Both the position numbers and the translations under genes were made by a program. A stretch of 63,679 bases of DNA from the NCBI RefSeq assembly GCF_003464165.1, contig NZ_QSEK01000018.1, positions 1 to 63,679 of the forward strand. The letters are read 5' to 3'. This DNA is from Eubacterium sp. AM49-13BH (GTDB lineage Bacteria; Bacillota; Clostridia; Lachnospirales; Lachnospiraceae). The notes below the pieces were generated by a model that made no database searches, was not told the DNA's origin, and saw nothing but the letters and a program-made list of their open reading frames with translations. Shown here in pieces: positions 41,604-50,787 of this stretch; within the stretch, counting starts at the first letter, position 1, and every line of letters begins with the position of its first letter.

Positions 41604-42572
41604 ATGAATTTAGATGAGATGCTTGCAGCCAGCGGAATTACCGGTGGTGCTAAGGCAGAGAACACAAGAACTAAGACAGGCTTTGTAACATTTATAGGAA
41701 GACCTAATGTTGGTAAGTCAACACTTATGAATCAGATAATCGGACAGAAGATTGCGATTACTTCTAACAAGCCTCAGACTACAAGAAACAGAATACAGAC
41801 TGTATACACTGATGAGCGTGGACAGATTGTTTTCGTTGATACTCCGGGTATCCACAAGGCTAAGAACAAGCTTGGTGAATACATGGTTGGTGCGGCAGAG
41901 AAGACAATCAGTGAGGTTGACCTTATATGCTGGCTTGTTGAGCCTACAACACATCTTGGAGCTGCCGAGGAGCATATCGTTGAGAAACTTAAAGAATGTA
42001 AAACTCCTATAGTTCTTGTTATCAATAAGACTGACACAATCAAGAAAGAGGAGATTCTTCCGGTTATTGACTGCTACAGAAAGGAACTTGATTTCGTTGA
42101 TATTGTTCCTGTATGCGCAAGAAACGGCAATAATGTTGACGACCTGCTTGATGTTATATTTTCACATCTTGATTATGGTCCGATGTACTATGATGAAGAT
42201 ACAGTAACAGACCAGCCAATGAAGCAGATTGTTGCAGAGCTTATAAGAGAGAAGGCACTTCATGCATTAAATGACGAGATTCCACACGGAATCGCGGTTG
42301 TTATTGACAGCTTCAAGGAAAGAAGAAATGCAAGAGGTCCTATAACAGATATCGACGCTACTATCATATGCGAAAGAGATTCTCACAAAGGAATTATTAT
42401 TGGCAAGGGCGGCGAAATGCTTAAGAAAATCGGAACTAATGCAAGATATGAGATTGAGAAGCAGCTTGACATGAAAGTTAATCTTAAGCTATGGGTAAAA
42501 GTTAAGAAGGAATGGCGCGACAGTGATATTCTTCTTAAGAACTTTGGATATGACAAGAAGAAGGACAAATAA
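41604..42572 (+). CDS. era: GTPase Era
   Basis: 322 residues from the ATG at 41604, with AAAGGAAG just upstream; the frame is open further up but overlaps the protease gene. The G motifs are GRPNVGKST, DTPGIHKA and NKTD, followed by a KH domain with GIIIGKGGEMLKKIG. Era binds the 3' end of 16S rRNA and helps assemble the small ribosomal subunit. About 15 extra residues (LDEMLAASGITGG) precede the usual start. Confidence 0.96.
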   Translation: MNLDEMLAASGITGGAKAENTRTKTGFVTFIGRPNVGKSTLMNQIIGQKIAITSNKPQTTRNRIQTVYTDERGQIVFVDTPGIHKAKNKLGEYMVGAAEKTISEVDLICWLVEPTTHLGAAEEHIVEKLKECKTPIVLVINKTDTIKKEEILPVIDCYRKELDFVDIVPVCARNGNNVDDLLDVIFSHLDYGPMYYDEDTVTDQPMKQIVAELIREKALHALNDEIPHGIAVVIDSFKERRNARGPITDIDATIICERDSHKGIIIGKGGEMLKKIGTNARYEIEKQLDMKVNLKLWVKVKKEWRDSDILLKNFGYDKKKDK

Positions 42573-42593
42573 TATACATGACAGGAGGGTGCG

Positions 42594-43336
42594 ATGGCGG
42601 AGGTTACTACTGTTACAGGCATGATACTTTCCGCCATGCCTGTCGGAGAATATGACAGAAGACTGGTTATACTGACTAAGGAATATGGCAAGATAACTGT
42701 ATTTGCGAAAGGTGCGAGAAAGCCTAACAGCGCGCTGATTGGTGTTACGAGAAGCTTTATATTCGGAACATTTGAGGTGTACCGTGGACGCGAATCATAT
42801 ACGATGTATAAAGCATCGGCGAAGGAGTACTTTGAAAATGTGGTAAATGATCTTAATGCCGTAGCTACGCATGCTATTTTGCTGAGATTGCAGATTATTA
42901 TGGCAGAGAGAATCTTGATGCATCAGAAATGATTAATCTGCTTTATATCACTCTAAAGGCATTGGGCAGAGGTGCTGTCAGCCATGAACTTATAAGATTC
43001 ATATATGAGATAAGAATGATTGCGGTCAACGGTGAATGTCCGGATTTCTTCACATGTCACGAATGCGGAAGAGAAGATAATCTGTATGTGTATTCATATT
43101 CAAGAAACGGACTATGCTGTAAGAATTGTGCTGCAAATGTATATGATGGAATTACACTTTCGGGCTCAACGGTATATACACTCCAGTATATTGTTACAAC
43201 ACAGCTTAACAGGCTGTATTCATTCACCGTTACCAAAGAAGTCCAGGAAGAATTAAGGCTTGTTGTAAACAGGCTGGAAAGCATTGTATTTGATAAAGAA
43301 TTTAAGTCGAAGGAAATGCTTAATCTGACCATATAA
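42594..43336 (+). pseudogene. recO: DNA repair protein RecO (single-base frameshift)
   Basis: The span codes for 247 residues. The first frame has the OB-fold start (VTGMILSAMPVGEYDRRLVILTKE-like, KGARKPNS), and the second the helical domain and zinc finger (CHECG...CKNC). The break is near 42875: GCTATTTT should read GCTTATTTT, restoring THAYFAEIADYY; one T of a pair is missing. RecO loads RecA with RecR. It follows era by 21 bases, the common clostridial order. Confidence 0.9.
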
Positions 43337-43345
43337 ATATTACAC

Positions 43346-43377
43346 AAACTGGCTATGTTATCATATGCCAGTTTTTT
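43346..43377 (+). terminator. Terminator of era-recO
   Basis: AAACTGGC (43346-43353) with GCCAGTTT (43367-43374), then more T residues to 43377. Confidence 0.8.
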
Positions 43378-43430
43378 GTATATTAAGGAATAAAGATTTT
43401 ATGCAACATTCAGACGAAAGGAGAGACAAT

Positions 43431-44273
43431 ATGCCAGAGAATAATGTGTCTCATAATAACCAGAAGAAAATAGCAGCAATTAATGATTATTCTGGTTTTG
43501 GAAGATGTTCTATTGCGGTTGAGCTGCCTGTTATATCAGCAATGAAGATTCAGTGCTGTCCAATGCCTACATCGATATTTTCTAATCATACAGGCTTTGA
43601 CAGCTTTTATTTTAAAGATTTCACAGAGAATATGCCGCCTTATATGGCAGAGTGGAAGAAGTTAAACCTTAAATTTGATGGAATTGTAACAGGGTTTTTA
43701 GGCTCGCATAATCAGATTGCAATTGTTGAAGAATTTTTCAAGAATTTCAAGACAGAAGATAATATTGTTGTTATTGACCCGGTTATGGGTGATTACGGAA
43801 ATCTGTATCCGACATATACTGATGAGACATGCCAGGAGATGAAGAAGCTTGTAAAATATGCAGATATTCTTACACCGAACCTCACAGAGGCATGTATTTT
43901 AACTGACGAGCCATACAGACCAGATTATTCTAATGATGAGCTTAAGAAAATTGCAAAGAAACTTGTTGCAATGGGACCATCCAAGATTGTTATAACTGGA
44001 ATCCAGCGGGGCCAGTATATTGGTAATTACTGTTATGAAAAGAACAGGGAAGATTATCTTATTAAGACTATGAAAGTCGGAACACAGCGCTCCGGAACAG
44101 GAGATATATTTGCATCAATAATAGCTGCAGACGCTGTCAATGGTGTGAATTTCCACGAGTCAGTAAGAAAGGCATCTACATTCATAAAAAAATGTATACT
44201 CAAGGCTATAGAGATGGATATTCCACTGACGGACGGTGTGCCGTTTGAGGAACTGCTGAGTACGTTGAAATAA
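43431..44273 (+). CDS. Pyridoxal kinase (PdxY/PdxK-like)
   Basis: 280 residues from the ATG at 43431, with AAAGGAGAG upstream. Ribokinase-fold protein with NDYSGFGRCS, VIDPVMGDYG, TPNLTEA and the catalytic loop RSGTGDIF. It phosphorylates pyridoxal to make the cofactor pyridoxal phosphate; a thiamine-precursor kinase role is less likely given the N-terminal sequence. Followed directly by tandem repeats. Confidence 0.88.
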   Translation: MPENNVSHNNQKKIAAINDYSGFGRCSIAVELPVISAMKIQCCPMPTSIFSNHTGFDSFYFKDFTENMPPYMAEWKKLNLKFDGIVTGFLGSHNQIAIVEEFFKNFKTEDNIVVIDPVMGDYGNLYPTYTDETCQEMKKLVKYADILTPNLTEACILTDEPYRPDYSNDELKKIAKKLVAMGPSKIVITGIQRGQYIGNYCYEKNREDYLIKTMKVGTQRSGTGDIFASIIAADAVNGVNFHESVRKASTFIKKCILKAIEMDIPLTDGVPFEELLSTLK

Positions 44274-44294
44274 GTGGTTGGAGTGTGAGAATAT

Positions 44295-44389
44295 GTGTCA
44301 TGCGAGCTGAAGTGTCATGTGAGCTGAAGTGTCATGTGAGCTGATACGTCGTGTGAGCTGATGCGCCGTGTGAGCTGATGTGTCGTAGC
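44295..44389 (+). repeat. 17-bp tandem repeat, five copies
   Basis: Units of GTGTCATGTGAGCTGAA begin at 44295, 44312, 44329, 44346 and 44363, and a partial sixth starts at 44380. The later copies drift (CGTGTGAGCTGAT). It lies 21 bases after the pyridoxal kinase stop codon and contains no gene. Confidence 0.9.
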
Positions 44390-44401
44390 TTTTCGCAAAT
44401 C

Positions 44402-44733
44402 ACGGTGCTGGCGGCGCGGAGAATTGGACGTTGAAGTAGCGGGAAGGCACGAGGAAGTCCAAAATTGTGCTGGCGGTGCGGCGGATTGGACGTTGAAGTA
44501 GCTGGAAGGTACGAGAAAGTCCAAAAAGGAGGCCGAAGTGTGACGGATTGGACGTTGAAGAGGCGGGAAGGCATGAGGAAGTCCAAAAAGGAAGCCGAAG
44601 CGTGGCGGATTGGACGTTGAAGCGAGGAGAAGGTAAGATGAAGTCCAAAAGGGAAGTCGAAGCGTGGCAGATTGGACGTTGAAGCGGGGAGAAGGTATGA
44701 TGAAGTCCAAAAAGGCAGGAGAGGAGAAATATA
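44402..44733 (+). repeat. 62-bp tandem repeat, five copies, each able to form a hairpin
   Basis: Copies start at 44424, 44486, 44548, 44610 and 44672, each exactly 62 bases long, after a partial copy from 44402. Each has TTGGACGTT near its start and AAGTCCAA about 24 bases later, which pair as a stem. The last copy turns into the ribosome site (GGAGAGGAG) and ends at the base before the ATG of the phosphatase gene. The period is not a multiple of three, so the frames open on the minus strand are not conserved as protein. Confidence 0.93.
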
Positions 44734-45269
44734 ATGGGAATGGTGTATTTTACAAGGCATGGTCAGACTGTCTGGAATGTCGAGAACAAGATATGTGGTG
44801 CAACAGATTCACCACTCACAGATTTAGGCCATGAACAGGCAATAGAGTTAGGAAAGAAGATCCTTGCAGAAGGAATACAGATAGATGAAATCCTGTATTC
44901 GCCACTTATAAGAGCGAAAGCTACAGCACTTCATGTATCTGAGATTACAGGAATACCAGCGCGCGAAGAGATAAGACTTAAGGAACAGAATTTCGGTAAA
45001 TACGAATCAACACCAAGAGATGGAGAAGAATTTGCAAAAGCCAAATGCAACTTTATATGTAGTTTTGATGGAGGAGAGACAATGCTTCATCTTGCACAGC
45101 GTATATATATCTGCTTGATGATATAAAGGCACAGCCTGATAAAACATACCTTTTGGTTGCACATAATGGAATTGCAAGAATGGTAAAGTCATATTTTGAA
45201 GATATGGGGAACGAGGAGTTTTCGGTGTTTAAGATAAAGAATTGCGAGATATTGGAGTTCGAGTTGTGA
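44734..45269 (+). pseudogene. Histidine phosphatase/phosphoglycerate mutase-like protein (single-base frameshift)
   Basis: The span codes for 178 residues. It has the catalytic FTRHGQT (His9 region), LYSPLIRA, and the second histidine in LLVAHNGIA after the break. The break is near 45110: TATATATCTG should read TATATAATCTG, one A missing, giving RIYNLLDDIKAQPDKTY. The branch includes cobalamin-related (CobC), broad phosphatase and phosphoglycerate mutase enzymes; substrate unknown. The 62-bp repeat array occupies its whole upstream region. Confidence 0.85.
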
Positions 45270-45300
45270 CATACGGGAGGTTGTGGCAGACGGACGCTGT

Positions 45301-45452
45301 GGGCGGGGGATAGTGTCATTTTCAGACACGCTCCCGCTCGGTGGAAAACGCAGCTGTACTAAATTCGCTGGTTAGCCGCATAAAATGCGGCTTCCAGCTC
45401 ATTAAGTGCAGGCGTTTTCCAACGGTCTGAAACTAACACTATCCACCCGCCC
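45301..45452. repeat. GC-rich hairpin element A
   Basis: A 152-base palindrome. Outer arms are GGGCGGG plus GGATAGTGT (45301-45316) and ACACTATCC plus CCCGCCC (45436-45452), then TTTCAGAC/GTCTGAAA. Inside is GGAAAACGC/GCGTTTTCC and a GCCGCA/TGCGGC tip. The central about 98 bases (45329-45426) match the core of element B in reverse orientation. Confidence 0.8.
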
Positions 45453-45495
45453 GCCGCTCCCGATGCCGCCGCTCCCGATGCCGCCGCTCCCGATG
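45451..45495. repeat. 15-bp GC-rich tandem repeat, three copies
   Basis: CCGCCGCTCCCGATG repeats exactly at 45451, 45466 and 45481. It sits between the two hairpin elements, and its CCCGATG can pair with CATCGGG just downstream. Confidence 0.9.
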
Positions 45496-45625
45496 TCGCA
45501 AGCTCATCGGGGGACTTCCGGAGGGGTGTGTGACCGTGACGGGGATTGAATGAAGGCTTACCTCAAAATTTTCGCAGACCCAGGTAAGCGAAGCGATACC
45601 ATCAGGTGTTAGTTTTGGGATTGTA

Positions 45626-45834
45626 AGAGGCAGGGAGAGAGTCAGCGGGGTTAATTGTGTATATTTCCTGGAGCAGACCGTTGGAAAACGTCGGCACTTA
45701 ACGAGGCGTGGGAGCCGCCTTTGACGGCTGCCACGGGCGAGTTTAGTACCGCTACGTTTTTTATCGAGCGGGAGCGGGGCTGCGGAAGGAAATATGCCAA
45801 TTAACCCGGCGTCCGTTCTCCCTTCCCCCTCTCA
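45626..45834. repeat. GC-rich hairpin element B
   Basis: Outer pairs include GGGAGA (45633-45638) with TCTCCC (45817-45822), GGTTAATTG (45649-45657) with CAATTAACC (45798-45806), and ATATTTCCT with AGGAAATAT. The core (45677-45778) is an inverted relative of element A, sharing CCGTTGGAAAACG, GCACTTAA, TTTAGTAC and CGAGCGGGAGCG. The outer arms are unrelated to those of A. The rest of 45270-45945 holds no gene. Confidence 0.75.
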
Positions 45835-45864
45835 TAATCACCCAAACTAAAACACAATACCCCC

Positions 45865-45893
45865 TAGACCACATCATTTCTTTGAGCTATAAT
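45865..45893 (+). promoter_or_regulatory. Putative promoter of the surface protein gene
   Basis: TAGACC (45865-45870), 17 bases, TATAAT (45888-45893), 53 bases before the start codon. Confidence 0.45.
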
Positions 45894-45945
45894 CAAACCC
45901 GGCTGGGAAAGCCAATGAATTGTATAGGGAAAGAAAGGCAGTAAT

Positions 45946-47409
45946 ATGTTTAACAAATCATACATTAAAAAGGCTGCAGCGATAGCAGCAGTAATACTTG
46001 CGGCAACAGCACTTCCGGTTAATATGGCAAATGCAGATACACAGACAACAGAAAGCACTGTGACAGGAAGCACTGTAACAGGAAGTACAGCAAATCAGGC
46101 AGCATCAGAATACACAGAAATCCGCACAGCATCAGAACTTGTGGAGGCAGCAAAGACAGCTACAGGTAATTATAAACTGATGACAGATATAGATATGACA
46201 GGAGTTGAGTGGACGCCATGGGATTTTTCGGGAACATTTGACGGTAACGGACACAGCATACTTAACCTGTCAGTAAAGACAGTAAGCAAGAAGACAATGA
46301 AGACCTATGACGGCAACAGAAAAGAGTATGAAACATATGGAGCCGGCTTTTTTGGTGTTCTTAAGGATTCGAAAGTAACAGGTCTTAACATATACGGTGC
46401 AAGAGTTGAAGTAACTTCAACAGAACCGTGTTTTGCAGCACCAGTGGCAGGTCTTGCTGATAATAGCGATATATCAGACTGTATGATTAAGGATACATAT
46501 GTGTCACTCACAGATTCAGCTAAGATGTGGGGAACAGGTGGAATTGCAGGATTTGGAAGCGGCAATCTTGATAACATCACTACAGATGTAACACTTGTCT
46601 GCGTTGATACAGATGCAGCCGTAAGAGATGAGCAGTTTATGGGTGGTGCTTACGCAGCCGGCTTCCTTAATATAAGAAATTGTTCTATAACAATAGACGG
46701 ATATGATTCAGACCACGGATATGTGCATGATGGCGGACTTGTCGGCATGTATATGGTATATCCATTGGAACTGTCAAAGACATATCAGGGCGAAGTGCTT
46801 AACAACAAAGTTAAGGGAATGATAACATTTTTCGAAGATAATACAGACCGCCGTGCATACTGTCAGGCAAATATGGGTGAGGTCATGAACTGGACATATG
46901 CATATTCAGGCTTCACATCAGATTTCAAGAGAAATGAGACATATGATTATTCAGTTACACTCCTTCCTGAAATGTGCAGCAATCCTTCATACACTGACAC
47001 AGTGACAGAAGCAACAGCAGCGGATTTCGGCTACACAACACATACATGCAGCACATGTGGTTATACATATTCAGATAAATACACAATACACGAGCATAAG
47101 GTTGACAATTACAGTGTTGTAAAAGAAGCTACGGGAACAGACAAGAAAGATGGAATAGAAGCAGGAACATGCAGTCTGTGTAACCAGACCGTTTATAGGG
47201 AATATGCTGCAAATGTGGTAACAGACGACAACACACAGACAACAGACAACAAAGTATCAGATGTCAATGGAAAGAAAGAATCCAATAGCATAGTTGTAAT
47301 ATTTGTGGTTATTGTTGTAGTGATAGTTGCGATAATAATCGTAACAGTAGTCATTATGGCACAGAACAATAAGAGAAGAAGACATAACAGACAAAGAAGA
47401 CGCAGATAG
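45946..47409 (+). CDS. Surface protein with C-terminal membrane anchor
   Basis: 487 residues. Signal peptide (about 1-30, ending NMANA), a Thr/Ser-rich linker with a repeated TVTGST, and a beta-helix-like region (about 60-340) with GLUG-type turns (TGGIAGFGS, DGGLVGMY). Two short CxxC modules follow (CSTCGYTY, CSLCNQTV), then a membrane helix (about 450-472) and the tail NKRRRHNRQRRRR. The tail closely resembles that of the PIG-L deacetylase. Exposed on the cell surface; ligand unknown. AAAGGCAG site. The M18 aminopeptidase follows after 12 bases. Confidence 0.8.
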   Translation: MFNKSYIKKAAAIAAVILAATALPVNMANADTQTTESTVTGSTVTGSTANQAASEYTEIRTASELVEAAKTATGNYKLMTDIDMTGVEWTPWDFSGTFDGNGHSILNLSVKTVSKKTMKTYDGNRKEYETYGAGFFGVLKDSKVTGLNIYGARVEVTSTEPCFAAPVAGLADNSDISDCMIKDTYVSLTDSAKMWGTGGIAGFGSGNLDNITTDVTLVCVDTDAAVRDEQFMGGAYAAGFLNIRNCSITIDGYDSDHGYVHDGGLVGMYMVYPLELSKTYQGEVLNNKVKGMITFFEDNTDRRAYCQANMGEVMNWTYAYSGFTSDFKRNETYDYSVTLLPEMCSNPSYTDTVTEATAADFGYTTHTCSTCGYTYSDKYTIHEHKVDNYSVVKEATGTDKKDGIEAGTCSLCNQTVYREYAANVVTDDNTQTTDNKVSDVNGKKESNSIVVIFVVIVVVIVAIIIVTVVIMAQNNKRRRHNRQRRRR

Positions 47410-47421
47410 AAGGGAGCAGTT

Positions 47422-48753
47422 ATGGAAGAAAACACATTTATAAATGTATCAAAAGATATGATGTCATTCATAGAAAAAAGTCCTACAGCATTTCAGGTAA
47501 CGGCGAATTTTATGGATTTGCTGGACGACGCCGGATTTGTGCGCCTTAATGAGAGGGACAGATGGCATCTTATACCGGGTGGCAAATACTATGTAACAAG
47601 AAATGATTCTTCCATAATAGCTTTCAGAATGCCGGCGGCAGAGGGCTTTATCAATTATCAGATTGCAGCCGCACACAGTGATTCACCGTCATTTAAGGTA
47701 AAAGAGAATCCTGAGCTGACACCGGATAAGAATTATGTTTCGTTAAATGTGGAAAAATACGGCGGCATGCTTATGGCACCGTGGTTTGACAGACCGCTTT
47801 CGGTTGCAGGAAGAGCAATAGTAAGGGAAGGTGCAGTATTAAAGCCAGTCCTTGTAAATGTAGACAGGGATTTATGCATAATACCTAATCTTGCAATTCA
47901 CATGAACAGGGAAGCCAACACAGGGCTTAATTACAATGCACAGAAGGATATGATTCCGCTTATAGGAGAGGCAGAATCCAAAGGGCTTTTTGAAAGTATA
48001 ATAGCTGATGCAGCACAGACAGATAAAGAGTCAGTGATAAGCAGTGATTTGTTTCTGTACAACAGACAGGCAGGAACAATCTGGGGTGCAGACAATGAAT
48101 TTATATCAGCACCACGACTTGATGATGTGATGTGTGCATATTCATGCATGAATGCGCTTATAGACAGCGACGAGAGCAATCAGGAAAGTGTTGCAGTATG
48201 CGCAGTATTTGACAATGAAGAGGTTGGCAGCAGCACCAAGCAGGGAGCAGATTCAACATTTTTATCAGATGTGCTTATGCGGATTGCATCGTGTGCCGGC
48301 AAGGATAATGAGGATTATATAAGGGCGTGTGCAGGTTCATTCATGCTTTCAGCGGATAATGCACATGCGGTTCATCCTAATTATCAGGAGAAAGCAGATC
48401 CGACTAACAGACCTCATATGAATAAAGGAATAGTCATCAAATACAACGCCAATCAGAAATACACAACAGATGCGGTTTCTGCGGCAATATTTAAAGAAAT
48501 ATGTACAAGAGCGGGAGTTCCGACACAGGAATTTGCTAACCGTTCAGATATTCCGGGTGGTTCAACACTTGGAAATATAGCTAACTGCCATGTGTCAATG
48601 AACACAGTAGATATCGGGCTTGCGCAGCTTGCAATGCACTCACCTTACGAGACAGCAGGAATTATGGACACAGAATACATGATAAAGGCAGTAAAAGAAT
48701 TTTTCGAGACAGCCATTGTGACTAACAGCAACGGCACATTTACATTAGAATAA
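47422..48753 (+). CDS. M18 family aminopeptidase
   Basis: 443 residues. Zinc and catalytic motifs AAHSDSPSF, the RLDD segment, DNEEVGSST and the late MNTVDIG block identify the aspartyl/lysyl aminopeptidase family M18. It removes N-terminal residues from peptides in the cytoplasm, as a large tetrahedral complex in relatives. AAGGGAG site. Shares a likely transcript with the surface protein and Dus genes. Confidence 0.92.
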   Translation: MEENTFINVSKDMMSFIEKSPTAFQVTANFMDLLDDAGFVRLNERDRWHLIPGGKYYVTRNDSSIIAFRMPAAEGFINYQIAAAHSDSPSFKVKENPELTPDKNYVSLNVEKYGGMLMAPWFDRPLSVAGRAIVREGAVLKPVLVNVDRDLCIIPNLAIHMNREANTGLNYNAQKDMIPLIGEAESKGLFESIIADAAQTDKESVISSDLFLYNRQAGTIWGADNEFISAPRLDDVMCAYSCMNALIDSDESNQESVAVCAVFDNEEVGSSTKQGADSTFLSDVLMRIASCAGKDNEDYIRACAGSFMLSADNAHAVHPNYQEKADPTNRPHMNKGIVIKYNANQKYTTDAVSAAIFKEICTRAGVPTQEFANRSDIPGGSTLGNIANCHVSMNTVDIGLAQLAMHSPYETAGIMDTEYMIKAVKEFFETAIVTNSNGTFTLE

Positions 48754-48769
48754 CAGAAAGATACAGTAT

Positions 48770-49789
48770 ATGAGCAATACTATATATATGGCTCCGATGG
48801 AGGGGCTTACAGATTTTACATACCGTAATGCCTACGAGAAAACATTTGGAAAAGGCAGAATTACAAAATATTTTACACCGTTTATCTCACCTAATAAGTC
48901 AGAGAATTTTCTTGCAAGAGAGATAAGGGACATAGACCGCGGGCATAATAAGGATACATATACAGTTGCACAGGTCATGACTAATGAAGCTAAGGATTTT
49001 ACATGGACGGCAAAAATACTTTATGAAAAATACGGCTACAGCGAGATTAATCTTAATGCTGGCTGTCCGTCAGGCACAGTTGTTTCAAAGGATAAAGGCT
49101 CAGGAATGCTTCGCGACACAGAAAAGCTTGAGCGTTTTCTTGATGAGGTGTTTGAGGATGCATTTATAAGAGAGAATATTAAGGTTTCGGTCAAGACACG
49201 AATCGGTGTTGAAGATGATGACAGTTTTCCACAGATAATGGAGGTGTATAATTCTTATCCTCTTGAGGAACTTATTGTTCATCCGAGAGTGCGTACAGAT
49301 TACTACAGAAATGAGCTGCATCTTGACGCTTTCCGATACGCAGTGGATAACAGCAGGAATAAATTAGTGCTTAACGGAGATATATTTACAAGGAAGAATT
49401 TCCTTGAGATGAAGGAGATGTTTCCGGAGGTTGATACATTTATGCTTGGAAGAGGGCTTATCGCGGACCCCGGACTGATTAATGTATTAACAGATGATAA
49501 TCCTGAGGCGGTGGTGCGAGACCTTAATGCAGATAAGAAGCAGATGAAAGAGCTTCACGACCTTGTATACGCAGCCCGCACAGTCATAATGCCGGGAGAT
49601 ACACATGCCATACACAGAATGAAAGAAATGTGGTGTTATATGGAATATGTGTTTGATGATTGCAAAAAAGAAATCAAGGCAATCAAGAAATCCCAGAGAA
49701 TGGCTGATTACAAGGCTGCAGTTAATGTGTTCTTCAACAAGGCAGTGCTTGTTGAAAGAAAGAATATTATATTTTCAAAAAAATTCTAA
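48770..49789 (+). CDS. tRNA-dihydrouridine synthase
   Basis: 339 residues. FMN-binding barrel starting YMAPMEGLTDFTYR, with the catalytic cysteine in NLNAGCPSG, VKTRIG, HPRVRTDYY and the phosphate site LGRGLIADP, followed by a helical domain. It reduces uridine in tRNA to dihydrouridine. The subfamily (DusA/B/C) cannot be assigned with confidence. Start 17 bases after the M18 gene. Confidence 0.93.
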   Translation: MSNTIYMAPMEGLTDFTYRNAYEKTFGKGRITKYFTPFISPNKSENFLAREIRDIDRGHNKDTYTVAQVMTNEAKDFTWTAKILYEKYGYSEINLNAGCPSGTVVSKDKGSGMLRDTEKLERFLDEVFEDAFIRENIKVSVKTRIGVEDDDSFPQIMEVYNSYPLEELIVHPRVRTDYYRNELHLDAFRYAVDNSRNKLVLNGDIFTRKNFLEMKEMFPEVDTFMLGRGLIADPGLINVLTDDNPEAVVRDLNADKKQMKELHDLVYAARTVIMPGDTHAIHRMKEMWCYMEYVFDDCKKEIKAIKKSQRMADYKAAVNVFFNKAVLVERKNIIFSKKF

Positions 49790-49795
49790 ATCAGT

Positions 49796-49835
49796 GACAG
49801 GCAGTATCATATCAGATATTGTCTGTCTTTTTTTT
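49796..49835 (+). terminator. Terminator after dus, overlapping the SDR 3' end
   Basis: A 13-bp stem with wobbles (49796-49808 with 49815-49827), 6-base loop and eight T. The convergent SDR gene ends at 49812, so its last codons form the right arm. Confidence 0.88.
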
Positions 49836-50576
49836 CTGTTGGTGTCCCGTCATAAAGGCAAGTACCTGTCTTGGCAGGAATCTGCTGCCAAAAACTCCGG
49901 CTTTCATTGTAAATGTCGGAACAATGGTAAGTTTGCCTGTAAACATTTTACAAAGTGCATAATAGGCGCAGTAATCAGCAGGAATTCCTGATAATGCGAA
50001 CTTTACATTGGCAACATTGTTGAAGTTGGTATCAACAGGACCTGGACAGAGCATGCTTATGTGAACGTTACTCTTTAAGTCGCGCAGTTCCCCGTGTATT
50101 GCAGTAGTGAGGCTTGTCACATAAGCCTTGGTTGCATAATAGGTAGACATATATGGTCCCCCAGGAAGCAGCCCGGCACTTGACGCCACATTCATGATGT
50201 AGCCCCTGTCACGTTGTATAAAGCCTGGAAGTACGGCCTTTGTAAGTATATGCACAGCTTTAATATTAACATTAATCATGTTGATATCATTCTTTAATTT
50301 CGTTTCAGCAAATGTGCCAAGCTCTCCGAATCCGGCATTATTAATCATAATATCAAGTGGATATTTGCGGAGTTTTTTGCCAAGCTTTACACATGATTTC
50401 TCATCAGATAAGTCACATGTGATACATTTGCACCTGACAGCTACATTATCAGCAATTTCGCGAAGTGCCGCTGTGTTTCTTCCAACAAGAATCAGGTCAT
50501 ATTCAAGGTCTGCAAGCAGATATGCGAATTCTTTTCCGATGCCGGAAGATGCTCCGGTAATACAAGCAAGTTTCAT
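49812..50576 (-). CDS. Short-chain dehydrogenase/reductase
   Basis: 254 residues from the ATG at 50576, with AAAGGAG upstream. NAD(P) motif TGASSGIG, NNAG, catalytic Ser in ASSAG and YYATKAY. The C-terminal half has a hydrophobic segment seen in membrane-associated SDRs (DltE/YdfG-like). Substrate unknown. Convergent with the Dus gene. Confidence 0.9.
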   Translation of the reverse strand: MKLACITGASSGIGKEFAYLLADLEYDLILVGRNTAALREIADNVAVRCKCITCDLSDEKSCVKLGKKLRKYPLDIMINNAGFGELGTFAETKLKNDINMINVNIKAVHILTKAVLPGFIQRDRGYIMNVASSAGLLPGGPYMSTYYATKAYVTSLTTAIHGELRDLKSNVHISMLCPGPVDTNFNNVANVKFALSGIPADYCAYYALCKMFTGKLTIVPTFTMKAGVFGSRFLPRQVLAFMTGHQQKKKTDNI

Positions 50577-50696
50577 AAGAAGACTCCTTTCTTTTTTCAA
50601 TTCATGTTTCTGATTTCAAGAGTTTGTATATAAATATTATATCAGATTCATGCAATATATGCTATACAGCTCCACTCCCCACATCACAATATACGA

Positions 50697-50726
50697 TTGA
50701 CACACATCCCCCGCCGGGCTTAAAAT
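50697..50726 (+). promoter_or_regulatory. Promoter of the YcxB-like gene
   Basis: TTGACA (50697-50702), 18 bases with a GC-rich centre, TAAAAT (50721-50726), 62 bases before the start. Confidence 0.55.
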
Positions 50727-50787
50727 TATTATTTAGACGGGAACCGTTTAATGGTTTACATATGGGGATAATGCAAGGGAGGAATTG

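Noticed and set aside
44295..44733. CRISPR array
   Set aside because: The repeats are contiguous without unique spacers, and no cas genes are present.
44315..44760. Three long overlapping minus-strand reading frames across the 62-bp array
   Set aside because: They are open in all three frames only because the 62-bp unit lacks stop codons. The protein repeats change frame with each unit, there is no ribosome site, and the array ends exactly at a + strand start codon.
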